DNA from: Microbacterium sp. AK031
GTDB taxonomy: Bacteria > Actinomycetota > Actinomycetes > Actinomycetales > Microbacteriaceae
DNA: 64,000 nt
Assembly (NCBI RefSeq): GCF_024807145.1
Contig: NZ_JANUCA010000007.1
Location: forward strand, 1-64,000
Direction: 5' to 3'
The position numbers and the translations under genes are program-made. The stretch's first letter is position 1; each line of letters starts with the position of its first letter. This document shows, in pieces, positions 50,954 through 59,905 of this stretch. A model generated the notes under the pieces. The model ran no database searches. It had not been told where the DNA came from and saw only the letters and a list, made by a program, of their open reading frames with translations.

Positions 50954-52110
50954 GCGCGCTCCCCTCCAGTCTGCGTCGAGGCGTTCTGCGTCGGCTGTTC
51001 GAAAGAGGCCTCGTACTGCTCGCGCCACGCGCGCTGCTCGTCCATCAGCGGATGCGGCTCGCTGTACACGTGGTCGAAGATCTTGTTCGCACGGGGCGGT
51101 TCGAGAGCGAGGGTGCGGACACGGAGGTCTTCGGCGGCATCAGCCCCCTCGGCATCCACCTCGTCGAAGAAGGAGCCGGCAGCCCCACGCCCCTCGAGGA
51201 AGGCGCGCATGCGCGTGATCGGGTCGCGCAGCCGCCACGACTCCTCCTCGTCGCTCGTGCGGTACTTCGTAGGATCATCGCTCGTGGTGTGCGCACCAAG
51301 GCGATAGGTCTCGGCCTCGATCGCGCGCGGGCCCTTGCCTGCGCGCGCGGCATCCAGCGCAACGCGCGAGACGGCGTAGCTCGCGAGCACGTCGTTGCCG
51401 TCGACGCGGATGCTGTCGATGCCATAGCCCGCGCTGCGCTGCGCGAACGGGACGCGGGTCTGCGTCGACACTGGGACGGAGATCGCCCATTGGTTGTTCT
51501 GGAGGAAGAAGACGGTCGGGGTCTGGTAGCTGGCGGCGAAGACCATCGCTTCATGCACATCGCCCTGGCTCGAGGCGCCGTCGCCGTAGTACACGATCAC
51601 CGCTTCGTCGCGCTCCGGGTCGCCCGTCCCTGAGCGGTCGCCGAAGTTGAGGCCCATGGCGTAGCCGGTCGCGTGCAGTACCTGCGAGCCGAGCACCAGC
51701 GTGTACAGCCGGGTGTTGCCGTTGGCAGGATCGGTCGGATCCCAGCCGCCGTGCGAGATGCCGCGCATCAGCTTGATGATGCCGATCGGATCGACGCCGC
51801 GGATACGAGCGACGGCGTGCTCGCGATACGAGGGGAACAGCGTGTCCTGCGCACGCGCGGCGCGCGCGGATCCGACCTGTGCCGCTTCCTGTCCGCGGCT
51901 CGGCGGCCAGAGCGCCAGCTGCCCCTGGCGCTGCAGGTTCGTGGCTTGATTGTCGATGGCGCGGATGACGACCATGTCGCGGTAGAACTGCTCGAGCTCT
52001 GCATCACTGATCGCTTCGATCAGTGGCAGGTACTGCTCGGCGGCAGGGCTGGGCGTGAAGCGGCCATCCGCCTCGAGGACGCGGACGAGATCAGTCTCTG
52101 ACGAGGTCAC
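50950..52110 (-). CDS. bkdA: Branched-chain 2-oxoacid dehydrogenase E1 alpha
   Basis: A 386-residue E1alpha. The thiamine-diphosphate motif is GDGASSQGDVHEAMVFAASYQTPTVFFLQNNQWAIS (GDG...NN). RLGAHTTSDDPTKYR and the preceding REHAVARIRG are typical. GTG 52110 has TAGCGT six bases upstream, giving a leaderless mRNA that heads bkdABC. Confidence 0.95.
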   Translation of the reverse strand: MTSSETDLVRVLEADGRFTPSPAAEQYLPLIEAISDAELEQFYRDMVVIRAIDNQATNLQRQGQLALWPPSRGQEAAQVGSARAARAQDTLFPSYREHAVARIRGVDPIGIIKLMRGISHGGWDPTDPANGNTRLYTLVLGSQVLHATGYAMGLNFGDRSGTGDPERDEAVIVYYGDGASSQGDVHEAMVFAASYQTPTVFFLQNNQWAISVPVSTQTRVPFAQRSAGYGIDSIRVDGNDVLASYAVSRVALDAARAGKGPRAIEAETYRLGAHTTSDDPTKYRTSDEEESWRLRDPITRMRAFLEGRGAAGSFFDEVDAEGADAAEDLRVRTLALEPPRANKIFDHVYSEPHPLMDEQRAWREQYEASFEQPTQNASTQTGGERA

Positions 52111-52195
52111 GGTCCTACGCTAACCGAGCCGGCATGCCCGGTCACGTATACCTAGGACACCCTCGTTTCTGCCCGGAGTCCGGAGAAACCGCAGG

Positions 52196-53263
52196 TCACC
52201 GCACAGTGGAGGCGACGTGGAGCACCCGGTCGATCGAGGCCTCCTCGCCGACGGAGACGCGGATGCCGTCACCGGAGAACGGCCTCACGATGATGTCGGC
52301 GGCCACGAAAGCCGCGGCAACCTCGTCGGTGCGTTCGCCGGTGGGCAGCCACACGAAGTTGGCCTGGCTGTCCGGAACATCCCAGCCCTGTGCGCGCAGT
52401 CCATCCAGCAGACGCGTCCGCCGCTCGACGATCACCGCGACCCGGTCGAGGAGCTCGGCTTCTGCGTCGAGGCTCGCGATCGCGGCTGTCTCGGCAGCGG
52501 CCGTGACGGACAGTGGGATGCCGGTGGCCCTGGCCGCATCGAGCACCCTTGCCTGACCGATCGCATAGCCGACGCGGAGTCCGGCGAGTCCGTATGCCTT
52601 GGAGAAGGTGCGCAGCACGACGACGTTCGGATGCCGCTCGAACACGCGCTCGGCGAGACCGTCGACCGCATCCTCCGCGGTGACGAACTCGGCGTACGCC
52701 TCATCGAGGATGACCAGCACGTCGGCGGGCACCTTGGCGACGAACGCGGCGAACTCGTCGCTGGTGATGATCGGGCCCGTGGGATTGTTCGGGGTGCACA
52801 GCAGGATCGCGCGGGTGTGCTCGGTCACTGCATCCGCCATCGCGTCGAGGTCGTGACGCGCGTCGGCGGTCAGTGGCACCTGTACGCCGGTCGCTCCGGC
52901 GACGAGAGGCAGACCGGGGTACGCCTCGAAGGAGCGCCAGGCGTAGACGACCTCATCGCCGACGGATGCCGCTGCCTGCACCAGCTGGTACAGGATCGCG
53001 ACGCTGCCGCTGGCGACGTGCACCTGGTCGAGCTCGACGCCGTAGCCGGCGGCGAGGCGTTCGCGCAGGCGGGTGGCGGTGGCGTCCGGGTAGCGGTTGA
53101 TCGGCGTGGTGTGAGCGAGAGCCTCGAGCACCGACGGCAGGGGCTCGAACGGGTTCTCGTTGCTGGAGAGCTTGAAGGCATCCGGGCCCGCCTGCTTGCC
53201 CTGCCGGTACGGCGCGAGTGCGGCGATCTCTGGACGGATGCGGGGAAGGATCGGCTCGGTCAC
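52196..53263 (-). CDS. Histidinol-phosphate/aromatic aminotransferase
   Basis: A 355-residue fold-type I aminotransferase. [20 protein letters not shown] opens the protein, PNNPTGPI and the PLP-Lys in [18 protein letters not shown] follow. The subgroup is HisC-like; actinobacteria carry an aromatic aminotransferase (Pat) of the same shape, and this copy is outside a his operon, so aromatic specificity is the alternative. GTG 53263 has TAGACT six bases upstream. It is divergent from the holin-like gene. Confidence 0.9.
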   Translation of the reverse strand: MTEPILPRIRPEIAALAPYRQGKQAGPDAFKLSSNENPFEPLPSVLEALAHTTPINRYPDATATRLRERLAAGYGVELDQVHVASGSVAILYQLVQAAASVGDEVVYAWRSFEAYPGLPLVAGATGVQVPLTADARHDLDAMADAVTEHTRAILLCTPNNPTGPIITSDEFAAFVAKVPADVLVILDEAYAEFVTAEDAVDGLAERVFERHPNVVVLRTFSKAYGLAGLRVGYAIGQARVLDAARATGIPLSVTAAAETAAIASLDAEAELLDRVAVIVERRTRLLDGLRAQGWDVPDSQANFVWLPTGERTDEVAAAFVAADIIVRPFSGDGIRVSVGEEASIDRVLHVASTVR

Positions 53264-53372
53264 GAGGTCAGTCTACGAGTGGCGGTCGCGCAGAGCTGTC
53301 CCGAGCTCTCCGAAACCGTCAGCACGCGCATCCGGTGACAACCGCCACCCGTCGTGCGAGACTGAATCCACC

Positions 53373-53774
53373 ATGCGTTTCATCATCCGAGTCGTCATCA
53401 ACGCGTTCGCCCTGTGGGTCGTCACGCTGATCCCTGTGCTGCAGGTCGACATCACGGCGTTCCCTCCCGGCGAGACCCTGCAGCTCGTGCTCACCCTGCT
53501 CGCGGTCGGGGCGATCTTCGCACTGGTCAACACGATCATCGGCACGGTCATCAAGATCGTCGCGTTCCCGCTCTACATCCTCACGCTCGGGCTCATCGGC
53601 TTGATCATCAACGGGTTCCTGCTGTGGCTGACAGCGTGGATCACCTCCGGATTCGGCTGGGGCCTCACGGTCGGCAGCTTCTGGTGGGGCGTGCTCGCGG
53701 CGATCATCATCTCGATCATCAATGCGGTTTTCGGCGGCATCCTCCGCCCGCAGCGGAAGCAGCGCCGCGACTGA
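53373..53774 (+). CDS. Phage-holin-4-2-like membrane protein
   Basis: A 133-residue protein with four hydrophobic segments: FIIRVVINAFALWVVTLIPVL, LVLTLLAVGAIFALVNTIIGTVIKIVAFPLYILTLGLIGLIINGFLLWLTAW split in two, and WWGVLAAIIISIINAVFGGI. The family is widespread in bacterial chromosomes and is not evidence of a prophage. ATG 53373 lacks a strong ribosome site. Function unknown. Confidence 0.82.
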   Translation: MRFIIRVVINAFALWVVTLIPVLQVDITAFPPGETLQLVLTLLAVGAIFALVNTIIGTVIKIVAFPLYILTLGLIGLIINGFLLWLTAWITSGFGWGLTVGSFWWGVLAAIIISIINAVFGGILRPQRKQRRD

Positions 53775-53830
53775 TCGGGGCCCCTGTGATCCGCGCCCTG
53801 TGATCGGCACCCGCCTGTTCACAGCGCGCG

Positions 53831-55117
53831 TCATTCCCGCCGAGCGACATACTCCGTCGATTCGATCGCCACGGCCTCGTCGAGTTCTCTTGCCTTGTCG
53901 AGCCACGCCTCCAGTCGCACGTCGCCGGACGCGTCGACCATCTCCGCGGTCTCGGTATAGCCCTCCATCATGTGCGATGGGAACAGCACATCGAAAGGAT
54001 CGCCGTCTCTGGTCACGACGAGGCTGTCCGGCGAGCCGGTGCCTCCTGGCGATCCACCACCGGCGAGACTGCTGACCGCATCATCCGTGTGCCGGAGCTC
54101 GATCAGCAGCTGGTCTTCTCCGACCGTCGGATGCACCGGGCTGCCAGCGGTGACCTGCACCGTCACGTCGAACTCACTCTGCGATGACAGGTACGCGGCG
54201 TTCATGGCCGACTGCGAGTGGGCATACACGTGCACCTCATCGCCGGCCTGGGCACCCGCCGTCTCCAAGGCCGCGACCGTAGCGGCGTACGACGCCGATT
54301 CCTGCCCGGTGTACAACTCGAGGTTCGACGTCATGTCGAAGGGCTCCTTCGGATCGACGCTCATCTGCGTTCCCTTGGCATAGAGCACGAACCGGTTCGA
54401 GCCGCTCGGCATGGTGTACCTCTCGACCTTGAGTTGCGCATCGGGTGCAGTCGGGAATCGTCTGAGCGCCTCAGCCAGGCTCGTCGGCGGAGCGATCTGC
54501 GTACCCGTCTTCACCGGCGTGACCGATACCGGCCCGCCACTCCCGGACAGCGTCGCGTTCGGTGCAAGCCTGCCGGTGCCGGTTGCCGCAACCCTCGCCG
54601 CCAGGGCCAACGCCGCGCCCAGATAGAGGGGGGACCCTCCCGTCAGCGCGGAAGGCCCCAGATAGAGCTGCTCGCTGAGTCCTTCGAACCTCTTGTCCCT
54701 CCACCCCGCAAGCAGCCACTGCTCCATCTCGTTCACCCGCGGATCGGACGCCTCGAGCTGCGCGATGCGCGCATCGATGGCGAACGCCTGCGCGGTGTCG
54801 TGGATCGCCGATGCGGCCAGCTGCGCACGCAGTTCGACGAGTTCGTAGACGTCTGCCATCAGCAGCGTGTTGGCGGATGCGGTCTGACACTCCTCATGCA
54901 GCACGTCGGCGCGGTCCCCACTGGCCCAGAGCGCCACGGTGTCGACCTGAGCGCTGAGGTTCGGCGTGCCGACTATGAAGCTGTGGGCGGTGCGGATCGC
55001 GGTGGCGGCATCCGCAAACCTCGGCGCCGCTCTGCCCATCGCGGTGGCGACCGCTCGCAGCGCTTCAGGGTCGACGGCGATCGCGCCGCCATGAGTGATG
55101 TCGAGACCGTCGCTCAT
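53831..55117 (-). CDS. WXG-like N-terminal protein with alpha/beta-hydrolase-like domain
   Basis: A 428-residue protein not placed in a known family. Residues 1-150 are helical (DPEALRAVATAMGRAAPRFADAATAI) in the manner of WXG100/DUF1023-type N-termini. Residues ~240-420 resemble an alpha/beta hydrolase: EVHVYAHSQSAMNAAYLSS aligns with a nucleophile elbow, but the glycines of GxSxG are Ala. A beta-hairpin stretch with GGGSPGGTGSPDS follows. ATG 55117 overlaps the stop of the small gene upstream (ATGA). Possibly an effector or lipase, but no secretion genes are adjacent. Confidence 0.65.
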   Translation of the reverse strand: MSDGLDITHGGAIAVDPEALRAVATAMGRAAPRFADAATAIRTAHSFIVGTPNLSAQVDTVALWASGDRADVLHEECQTASANTLLMADVYELVELRAQLAASAIHDTAQAFAIDARIAQLEASDPRVNEMEQWLLAGWRDKRFEGLSEQLYLGPSALTGGSPLYLGAALALAARVAATGTGRLAPNATLSGSGGPVSVTPVKTGTQIAPPTSLAEALRRFPTAPDAQLKVERYTMPSGSNRFVLYAKGTQMSVDPKEPFDMTSNLELYTGQESASYAATVAALETAGAQAGDEVHVYAHSQSAMNAAYLSSQSEFDVTVQVTAGSPVHPTVGEDQLLIELRHTDDAVSSLAGGGSPGGTGSPDSLVVTRDGDPFDVLFPSHMMEGYTETAEMVDASGDVRLEAWLDKARELDEAVAIESTEYVARRE

Positions 55118-55377
55118 GATCGGCCCGCAGCGTCGAGTTCCCACAGCCGGTTGCCGAGCACGCCGACCTCGATCGTGGTGCGATCCTTCAGCTCGATGAT
55201 GAGCGCGTGCAGGGCGCGCACACCGTCTGCCTGCCAGTCGCTCGCCTCCACGAGCGGAAGCAGTCCCGCTCCGGCATCCTCCAGAGCGGCGATCGCCTCA
55301 TTGACTGCGCGTTGCGCCGAGAACCACTTCCAGAGGGCTTCCGAGCTCCACGACTCGTCCGCGATGATGTTCAGCAT
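55114..55377 (-). CDS. Small helical partner protein (WXG-like)
   Basis: An 87-residue helical protein: DESWSSEALWKWFSAQRAV, then EASDWQADGVRALHALI, whose WxxxG spacing recalls WXG100 loops, then a C-terminal strand GVLGNRLWELDAA. ATG 55377 lacks a clear Shine-Dalgarno. It is translationally coupled to the larger gene by an ATGA overlap, so the two probably form a complex, as WXG100 pairs do. Function unknown. Confidence 0.65.
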   Translation of the reverse strand: MLNIIADESWSSEALWKWFSAQRAVNEAIAALEDAGAGLLPLVEASDWQADGVRALHALIIELKDRTTIEVGVLGNRLWELDAAGRS

Positions 55378-55540
55378 GTGCCAAGGATGCCTCGCGCCGC
55401 GGCCCCGTCGGCCGGCCTGAAGCGCGAACCGTGCAGAGCCGCCCCGACCGCGAAGACGTGCAGGAAGAGTTCGGCGACAGCGCGCGCGAAGAGAGCACTG
55501 CGACTGTGCAGGAAGGATGCCGACAGGCAGAATGGGACGC

Positions 55541-56068
55541 GTGACATCGCCCGAGCCCTTCCGCGTCATCTTCGTGTGCACGGGCAACATCTGCCGCTCT
55601 CCCATGGCGGAGGTGGTGTTCCGCGACCTCGCGGAGCGCCAAGGGCTCAGTTCGCGGGTCGCCTCGAGCAGCGCCAGCACCGGTGAATGGCACGTGGGAG
55701 AACGCGCCGACATCCGGACCATCGAGGCTCTCGAACGCCGCGGATACGACGGGTCCCGTCATCGTGCGAAGCCGTTCACCGCGGCATCCTTCGCCGACAA
55801 CGACCTCGTCGTCGCTCTGGATCGCACGCACGAGCGCATCCTGCGGGAGTGGGCCCGCGACGAGGACCAGGAGGGCAAGGTCACGCTGCTGCTGTCATTC
55901 GACCGCGATGCCGAGAACCTGGACGTACCGGATCCGTACTACGCCGAGGCGACGATGTTCGACGCCGTGCTGGCTATGATTGAGACCGCGACCCGAGGCC
56001 TGTTCCGTCAGCTCGAACCCGCGCTGCGTTCCAGCCGCACGACGTCCCGCACGATGCCCCAGAACTGA
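55541..56068 (+). CDS. Low-molecular-weight protein-tyrosine phosphatase
   Basis: A 175-residue phosphatase. The P-loop is CTGNICRS (Cys13-Ser20), and the general-acid Asp lies in DVPDPYYA. It dephosphorylates tyrosine-phosphorylated proteins, often involved in polysaccharide export control. GTG 55541 has CAGAAT seven bases upstream, a weak match to the leaderless pattern; ATG 55532 is possible. purB starts 26 bases after its stop. Confidence 0.92.
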   Translation: MTSPEPFRVIFVCTGNICRSPMAEVVFRDLAERQGLSSRVASSSASTGEWHVGERADIRTIEALERRGYDGSRHRAKPFTAASFADNDLVVALDRTHERILREWARDEDQEGKVTLLLSFDRDAENLDVPDPYYAEATMFDAVLAMIETATRGLFRQLEPALRSSRTTSRTMPQN

Positions 56069-56093
56069 ATGGGGCCCGATCAGGAGGACTCCC

Positions 56094-57476
56094 CTGACTT
56101 CCCCGAACTCCTTCCCCGTCCAGCCGCTGAGCCCCCTCGACGGGCGCTATCGCCCGGCCGTCGCTCCTCTCGGCGAGTACCTCTCCGAGGCCGGATTGAA
56201 CCGTGCGCGGGTAGAGGCCGAGGTGGAGTGGCTGATCGCTCTGACCGATCACTCGCTGTTCGGCACGTCGCCGCTGGCGGATGCTGACAAGGAGCGCCTG
56301 CGCGGCCTCTACCGCGATTTCGGGCAGAACGAGATCGACTGGCTCGCCGAGAAGGAGGCCGTCACCCGTCACGACGTGAAGGCCGTCGAGTATCTCGTGC
56401 GCGACCGCCTTCAGACGCTGGGCCTCGATTCGATCGCAGAGCTGACGCACTTCGCGTGCACCAGTGAGGACATCAACTCGGTCTCGTACGCGCTCACCGT
56501 GAAGCGCGCCGTCGAGGACGTGTGGCTGCCGGCGTTCGACGGACTGATCGCGAAGCTCCGCGACCTGTCGGTCGAGCACGCGGATGCTGCGATGCTCTCC
56601 CGCACGCACGGCCAGCCCGCCACGCCTTCGACGATGGGCAAGGAGCTCGCCGTCTTCGCGTGGCGCCTCGAGCGCGTGCGCACGCAGATCGCCGGCTCTG
56701 ACTTCCTCGCGAAGTTCTCCGGTGCGACCGGCACCTGGTCGGCGCACCTCGCCGCGGATCCGGATGCCGACTGGCCGGCGATCGCCCGTGAGTACGTCGA
56801 GGGCCTCGGCCTCGGCTTCAACACGCTCACCACCCAGATCGAGTCGCACGACTGGCAGGTCGAGCTCTACGACCGGGTGCGTCACGCCGGCGGCATCCTG
56901 CACAATCTGGCCACCGACATCTGGACCTACATCTCGATCGGCTACTTCACGCAGATCCCGGTCGCCGGAGCCACCGGCTCGTCGACGATGCCGCACAAGA
57001 TCAACCCGATCCGCTTCGAGAACGCCGAGGCGAATCTCGAGCTGTCGGCCGCGCTCCTCGGCTCGCTGTCGCAGACTCTGGTCACCTCGCGTCTGCAGCG
57101 CGACCTCACAGACTCGACCACGCAGCGCAACATCGGCGTCGCGTTCGGGCACTCACTGCTCGCTCTCGACAACCTGCGTCGCGGGTTGAACGAGATCTCG
57201 CTCGCGCGGGATGTGCTGCTCGCCGATCTCGACGTGAACTGGGAGGTTCTCGCCGAGGCGATCCAGACGGTGATCCGCGCCGAGGTCGTCGCCGGCCGTT
57301 CCACGATCAGCGACCCGTACGCGCTGCTGAAGGAACTGACCCGGGGTCACCGCGTCGGGGCAGCGGAGCTGGCATCCTTCGTCGAAGGGCTGGAGATCGG
57401 GGATGCTGCGAAGCAGCGCCTGCTCGCTCTCACGCCCGCGACGTACATCGGCATCGCGGAGCGCCTCGCGAAGTAG
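56094..57476 (+). CDS. purB: Adenylosuccinate lyase with a probable CTG start
   Basis: A 460-residue lyase of the fumarase superfamily, removing fumarate in two purine-biosynthesis steps. QPLSPLDGRYRPAVAPLGEYLSEAGL opens it, THGQPATPSTMGKELAVFAWR follows, and the catalytic-loop signature GSSTMPHKINPIRFENAE is intact. A consensus AGGAGG (56082-56087) lies six bases before a CTG at 56094; no ATG, GTG or TTG is in a suitable place before the conserved SPLDGRY. CTG initiation is therefore most likely. Confidence 0.93.
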   Translation: MTSPNSFPVQPLSPLDGRYRPAVAPLGEYLSEAGLNRARVEAEVEWLIALTDHSLFGTSPLADADKERLRGLYRDFGQNEIDWLAEKEAVTRHDVKAVEYLVRDRLQTLGLDSIAELTHFACTSEDINSVSYALTVKRAVEDVWLPAFDGLIAKLRDLSVEHADAAMLSRTHGQPATPSTMGKELAVFAWRLERVRTQIAGSDFLAKFSGATGTWSAHLAADPDADWPAIAREYVEGLGLGFNTLTTQIESHDWQVELYDRVRHAGGILHNLATDIWTYISIGYFTQIPVAGATGSSTMPHKINPIRFENAEANLELSAALLGSLSQTLVTSRLQRDLTDSTTQRNIGVAFGHSLLALDNLRRGLNEISLARDVLLADLDVNWEVLAEAIQTVIRAEVVAGRSTISDPYALLKELTRGHRVGAAELASFVEGLEIGDAAKQRLLALTPATYIGIAERLAK

Positions 57477-57497
57477 GCCGCGCAAGGATGCCGCGGC

Positions 57498-57872
57498 TCA
57501 GGACTTCGAGGAGTCCGAGTCGCTCGGGTTCGAGGAGTCGCTCGGGTTCGAGGCCTCGTCGTCAGGCTCTTCGTCGTACAGAACCGGGCGCTCGAGCGTC
57601 TTGTCCTGGTACTCGCGAGGATCGACGGCGAGGATCAGCATCGACATGATCAGCAGCGTCACGATGAACGCGCCACCGCCGATGACCAGGCCCAGAGCGA
57701 CGGGCGTGAGGCCCTGGTAGTTGCCGTTGGCGATCGAATCGTTGACACGCGACGTGAACGCACCGGTCGAGACCAATGTGACGACGGCAGCGAAGATGCC
57801 GCAGACGAGCGCGATCCCGAGAAGGTGCAGCGGACGCAGCAGCTCTCGACGATTGGTCTTCTTATCGCTCAC
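57498..57872 (-). CDS. Two-helix membrane protein with Ser/Asp tail
   Basis: A 124-residue protein I do not recognise. Two hydrophobic segments (about 15-37 and 57-82) separate a basic N-terminus from an acidic Ser/Asp/Pro repeat tail (NPSDSSNPSDSD). GTG 57872 overlaps the stop of the upstream membrane gene (GTGA), so the two are coupled and may form one complex. It is convergent with purB, 21 bp away. Confidence 0.75.
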   Translation of the reverse strand: MSDKKTNRRELLRPLHLLGIALVCGIFAAVVTLVSTGAFTSRVNDSIANGNYQGLTPVALGLVIGGGAFIVTLLIMSMLILAVDPREYQDKTLERPVLYDEEPDDEASNPSDSSNPSDSDSSKS

Positions 57873-58528
57873 GGGGCTCCTCCACTCTCGACCGAGGCGC
57901 TCGTGGCGTCATCGGTTTCGGCATCCTTCGTCTCGGCATCCTTCGCATCCGAACGATTCGGTGAGAATCCGGCGATCGCGAGGAACACGGCGACGATGGC
58001 GGTGTAGCCGCCGACCATCCCGACAGCGAGGATGATCCCGGTGAGCGTCAGTGCCCCCGCGCCGTCGACCGAGTACTGCAGCGAGTATCCGGCGGGGATG
58101 ATGAGCAGGACCACCGCGAGCAGGAGACCGAGGGCGCCGACCGTGATGGCGTCCTTCGCGGCCGGATCCGTACGGCGGGCGCGGAGCCCGGCGATGAGTT
58201 CCACGAGGCCGGTCGCCGCAGCCCAGATGATGACGACGACGAAGAACACCGCGTCGGTGCGCCAGGTCGGGACCCCGCTGACGATCGCGGTGAGCAGGTC
58301 GATGACGCCGAGAAGGATGAGCGGCCAGCGCGATCCCGCAGGAACGGCGAGCCAGGCGCCGAGCAGGAAGATGAATCCGCTCGCGGCGACGAAACCACCG
58401 AACACGGCGAACCCGACTGCCGCGGAGTGATCTGAGGAGAAGGTGATCATGAGCGCCGACGCCGCCGCGAAGAGCGCGCGCAGCAGTTGGATGTTGCGCA
58501 CGGTGAATGTGCGAGCTGGGGCAGACAT
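57869..58528 (-). CDS. Six-helix membrane protein (DUF308-like)
   Basis: A 219-residue protein with six hydrophobic segments, two per repeated unit: FVAASGFIFLLGAWLAV, SRWPLILLGVIDLLTAIVSGV and similar pairs, recalling HdeD/DUF308. The tail is Asp/Glu/Ala-rich with KDAETKDAETDDA repeats. ATG 58528 follows GAGGAA. It is coupled to the two-helix protein downstream. Related sequences are sometimes annotated acyl-CoA synthetase, but no AMP-binding motif is visible. Confidence 0.72.
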   Translation of the reverse strand: MSAPARTFTVRNIQLLRALFAAASALMITFSSDHSAAVGFAVFGGFVAASGFIFLLGAWLAVPAGSRWPLILLGVIDLLTAIVSGVPTWRTDAVFFVVVIIWAAATGLVELIAGLRARRTDPAAKDAITVGALGLLLAVVLLIIPAGYSLQYSVDGAGALTLTGIILAVGMVGGYTAIVAVFLAIAGFSPNRSDAKDAETKDAETDDATSASVESGGAP

Positions 58529-58687
58529 GACGATTCCTCGGTCTTCCGGGGTGGTGTGTCCAGTCTACGCGTGGGCGAGGAGCCGACGTGCCCGACCAGA
58601 TGCCGCTGCGATCGCATCGAGGACCGTCCGCCGATAATGCGGATTTGCAGACGCGGGTGCTGACGTCGCGGACGAACACAATGCGCT

Positions 58688-58712
58688 AATAATGCGCATT
58701 ATTCAATTGACC
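58688..58712 (+). promoter_or_regulatory. LacI-type palindrome and promoter of the sugar/FAD locus
   Basis: AATAATGCGCATTATT (58688-58703) is a perfect 16-bp palindrome. Half-sites AATGCGC (58680-58686) and GATAATGCG (58633-58641) repeat it upstream. TTGACC (58707-58712) follows directly, with a possible -10 CAGACT 18 bases further. A LacI-family repressor encoded just downstream is the obvious ligand. Confidence 0.72.
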
Positions 58713-58789
58713 GTTCGCGCCGCGGAGCGACAGACTGCTGTCTCGTCACCATGCCGTCTTCAGGCTGGACGTCAGATCGAGGAGGATCG

Positions 58790-59905
58790 ATGCCGCGTCA
58801 CCGCTTCACACAGGCCGATGTCGCCGCGATGGCCGGCGTCAGCCAGTCGACGGTCAGTTTCGTCCTGAATGCGAACGCACCGGCCGGCGTCCGGATCTCC
58901 GACGAGACCCGCGAGCGCGTGCTCGATGCCATCCGCATCACGGGCTACTCGGCGAATCCGGTCGCGCAGCGCCTCGCAGGAGGGCGAAACCAGATCCTCG
59001 GCGTCTTCACGTACGAGGCGACATTTCCTCGCGGTGGCCGCGATTTCTACGGCGCTTTCCTCATCGGCATCGAGCACGCGGCCGAGCAACTCGGCGTCGA
59101 CATGCTGCTCTTCACCTCAGCCCGCGTCGTCGACGGTCGGCGTCAGCTCGCCCGCGACGGATGGCAGCGCCTGGGCATCGCCGACGGTTGCCTCCTACTC
59201 GGACAGCATGAGGATCGCGGCGAGCTGCAGCATCTTCTCGATACGAAGTATCCGTTCGTGTTCATCGGAAAGCGCGTCAGCGAAGGCCGCCTGCTCCCGT
59301 ACGTCGGCGCCGACTACCTCACTGCGACCTCTCGTCAGGTGGAGCGACTCATCGCGAACGGTCACACCCGCATCGGATACGCGGGCCCCCAGTCGAGTGA
59401 TCAGCCCACGCTCGATCGCGTCGAGGGATACCGGCAGGCCATGCGCGCTCACGGGCTTCCACTGCGCTTCGTCGACGTCCATGACGTGTCAGGTGCCGCA
59501 GAGGAGATCGCTGAACGGCGTCTCACCTCGATCCTCGTCGCACCGGAGAACTACCCGGAGGAGCTCGCAGACGAACTCGAATCCCGTGGGCTGCGGATGC
59601 CGGCCGATGTGTCGATGCTGCTTCTCGGCCAGCCGCACCATCCGCGCCACGGCGGTCGCACCTGGTCAGGGTTCGCTGTCCCGCGTGAAGAGATGGGCGC
59701 CCGCGCTCTCGTGCTGCTGTCGCGGATCGTCGACCAGGAATCGCCCACTCCACGCTCTCCAGAGGGGCGGATGCCGAATGCACCCGTTCTGGACGAATCC
59801 GATTACCACCAGATGCTCGACTGCCCCGACATCGACGGCGCTTCGCTCGCCGCTGCCCCGGCCACCGCCCGCAACACCGAAGGAACCATTCGTGACCACG
59901 CGTGA
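58790..59905 (+). CDS. LacI-family regulator
   Basis: A 371-residue LacI-family protein. The HTH (FTQADVAAMAGVSQSTVSFVLNANAPAGVRIS) and hinge are N-terminal; the sugar-binding fold follows with GYSANPVAQRLAGGRNQILGVFTYEATF. ATG 58790 follows GAGGAGG. Its last 14 bases overlap the start of the FAD oxidoreductase gene, tying the regulator to the operon. It probably represses the locus through the palindrome 87 bp upstream of its start. Confidence 0.93.
   Translation: MPRHRFTQADVAAMAGVSQSTVSFVLNANAPAGVRISDETRERVLDAIRITGYSANPVAQRLAGGRNQILGVFTYEATFPRGGRDFYGAFLIGIEHAAEQLGVDMLLFTSARVVDGRRQLARDGWQRLGIADGCLLLGQHEDRGELQHLLDTKYPFVFIGKRVSEGRLLPYVGADYLTATSRQVERLIANGHTRIGYAGPQSSDQPTLDRVEGYRQAMRAHGLPLRFVDVHDVSGAAEEIAERRLTSILVAPENYPEELADELESRGLRMPADVSMLLLGQPHHPRHGGRTWSGFAVPREEMGARALVLLSRIVDQESPTPRSPEGRMPNAPVLDESDYHQMLDCPDIDGASLAAAPATARNTEGTIRDHA

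Noticed and set aside
53373..53774. Prophage signature from the holin-like protein
   Set aside because: This membrane family is common in chromosomes and no other phage gene is present.
57869..58528. Acyl-CoA synthetase, a label sometimes given to related proteins
   Set aside because: Six membrane helices and no AMP-binding motif; a DUF308-like membrane protein fits better.
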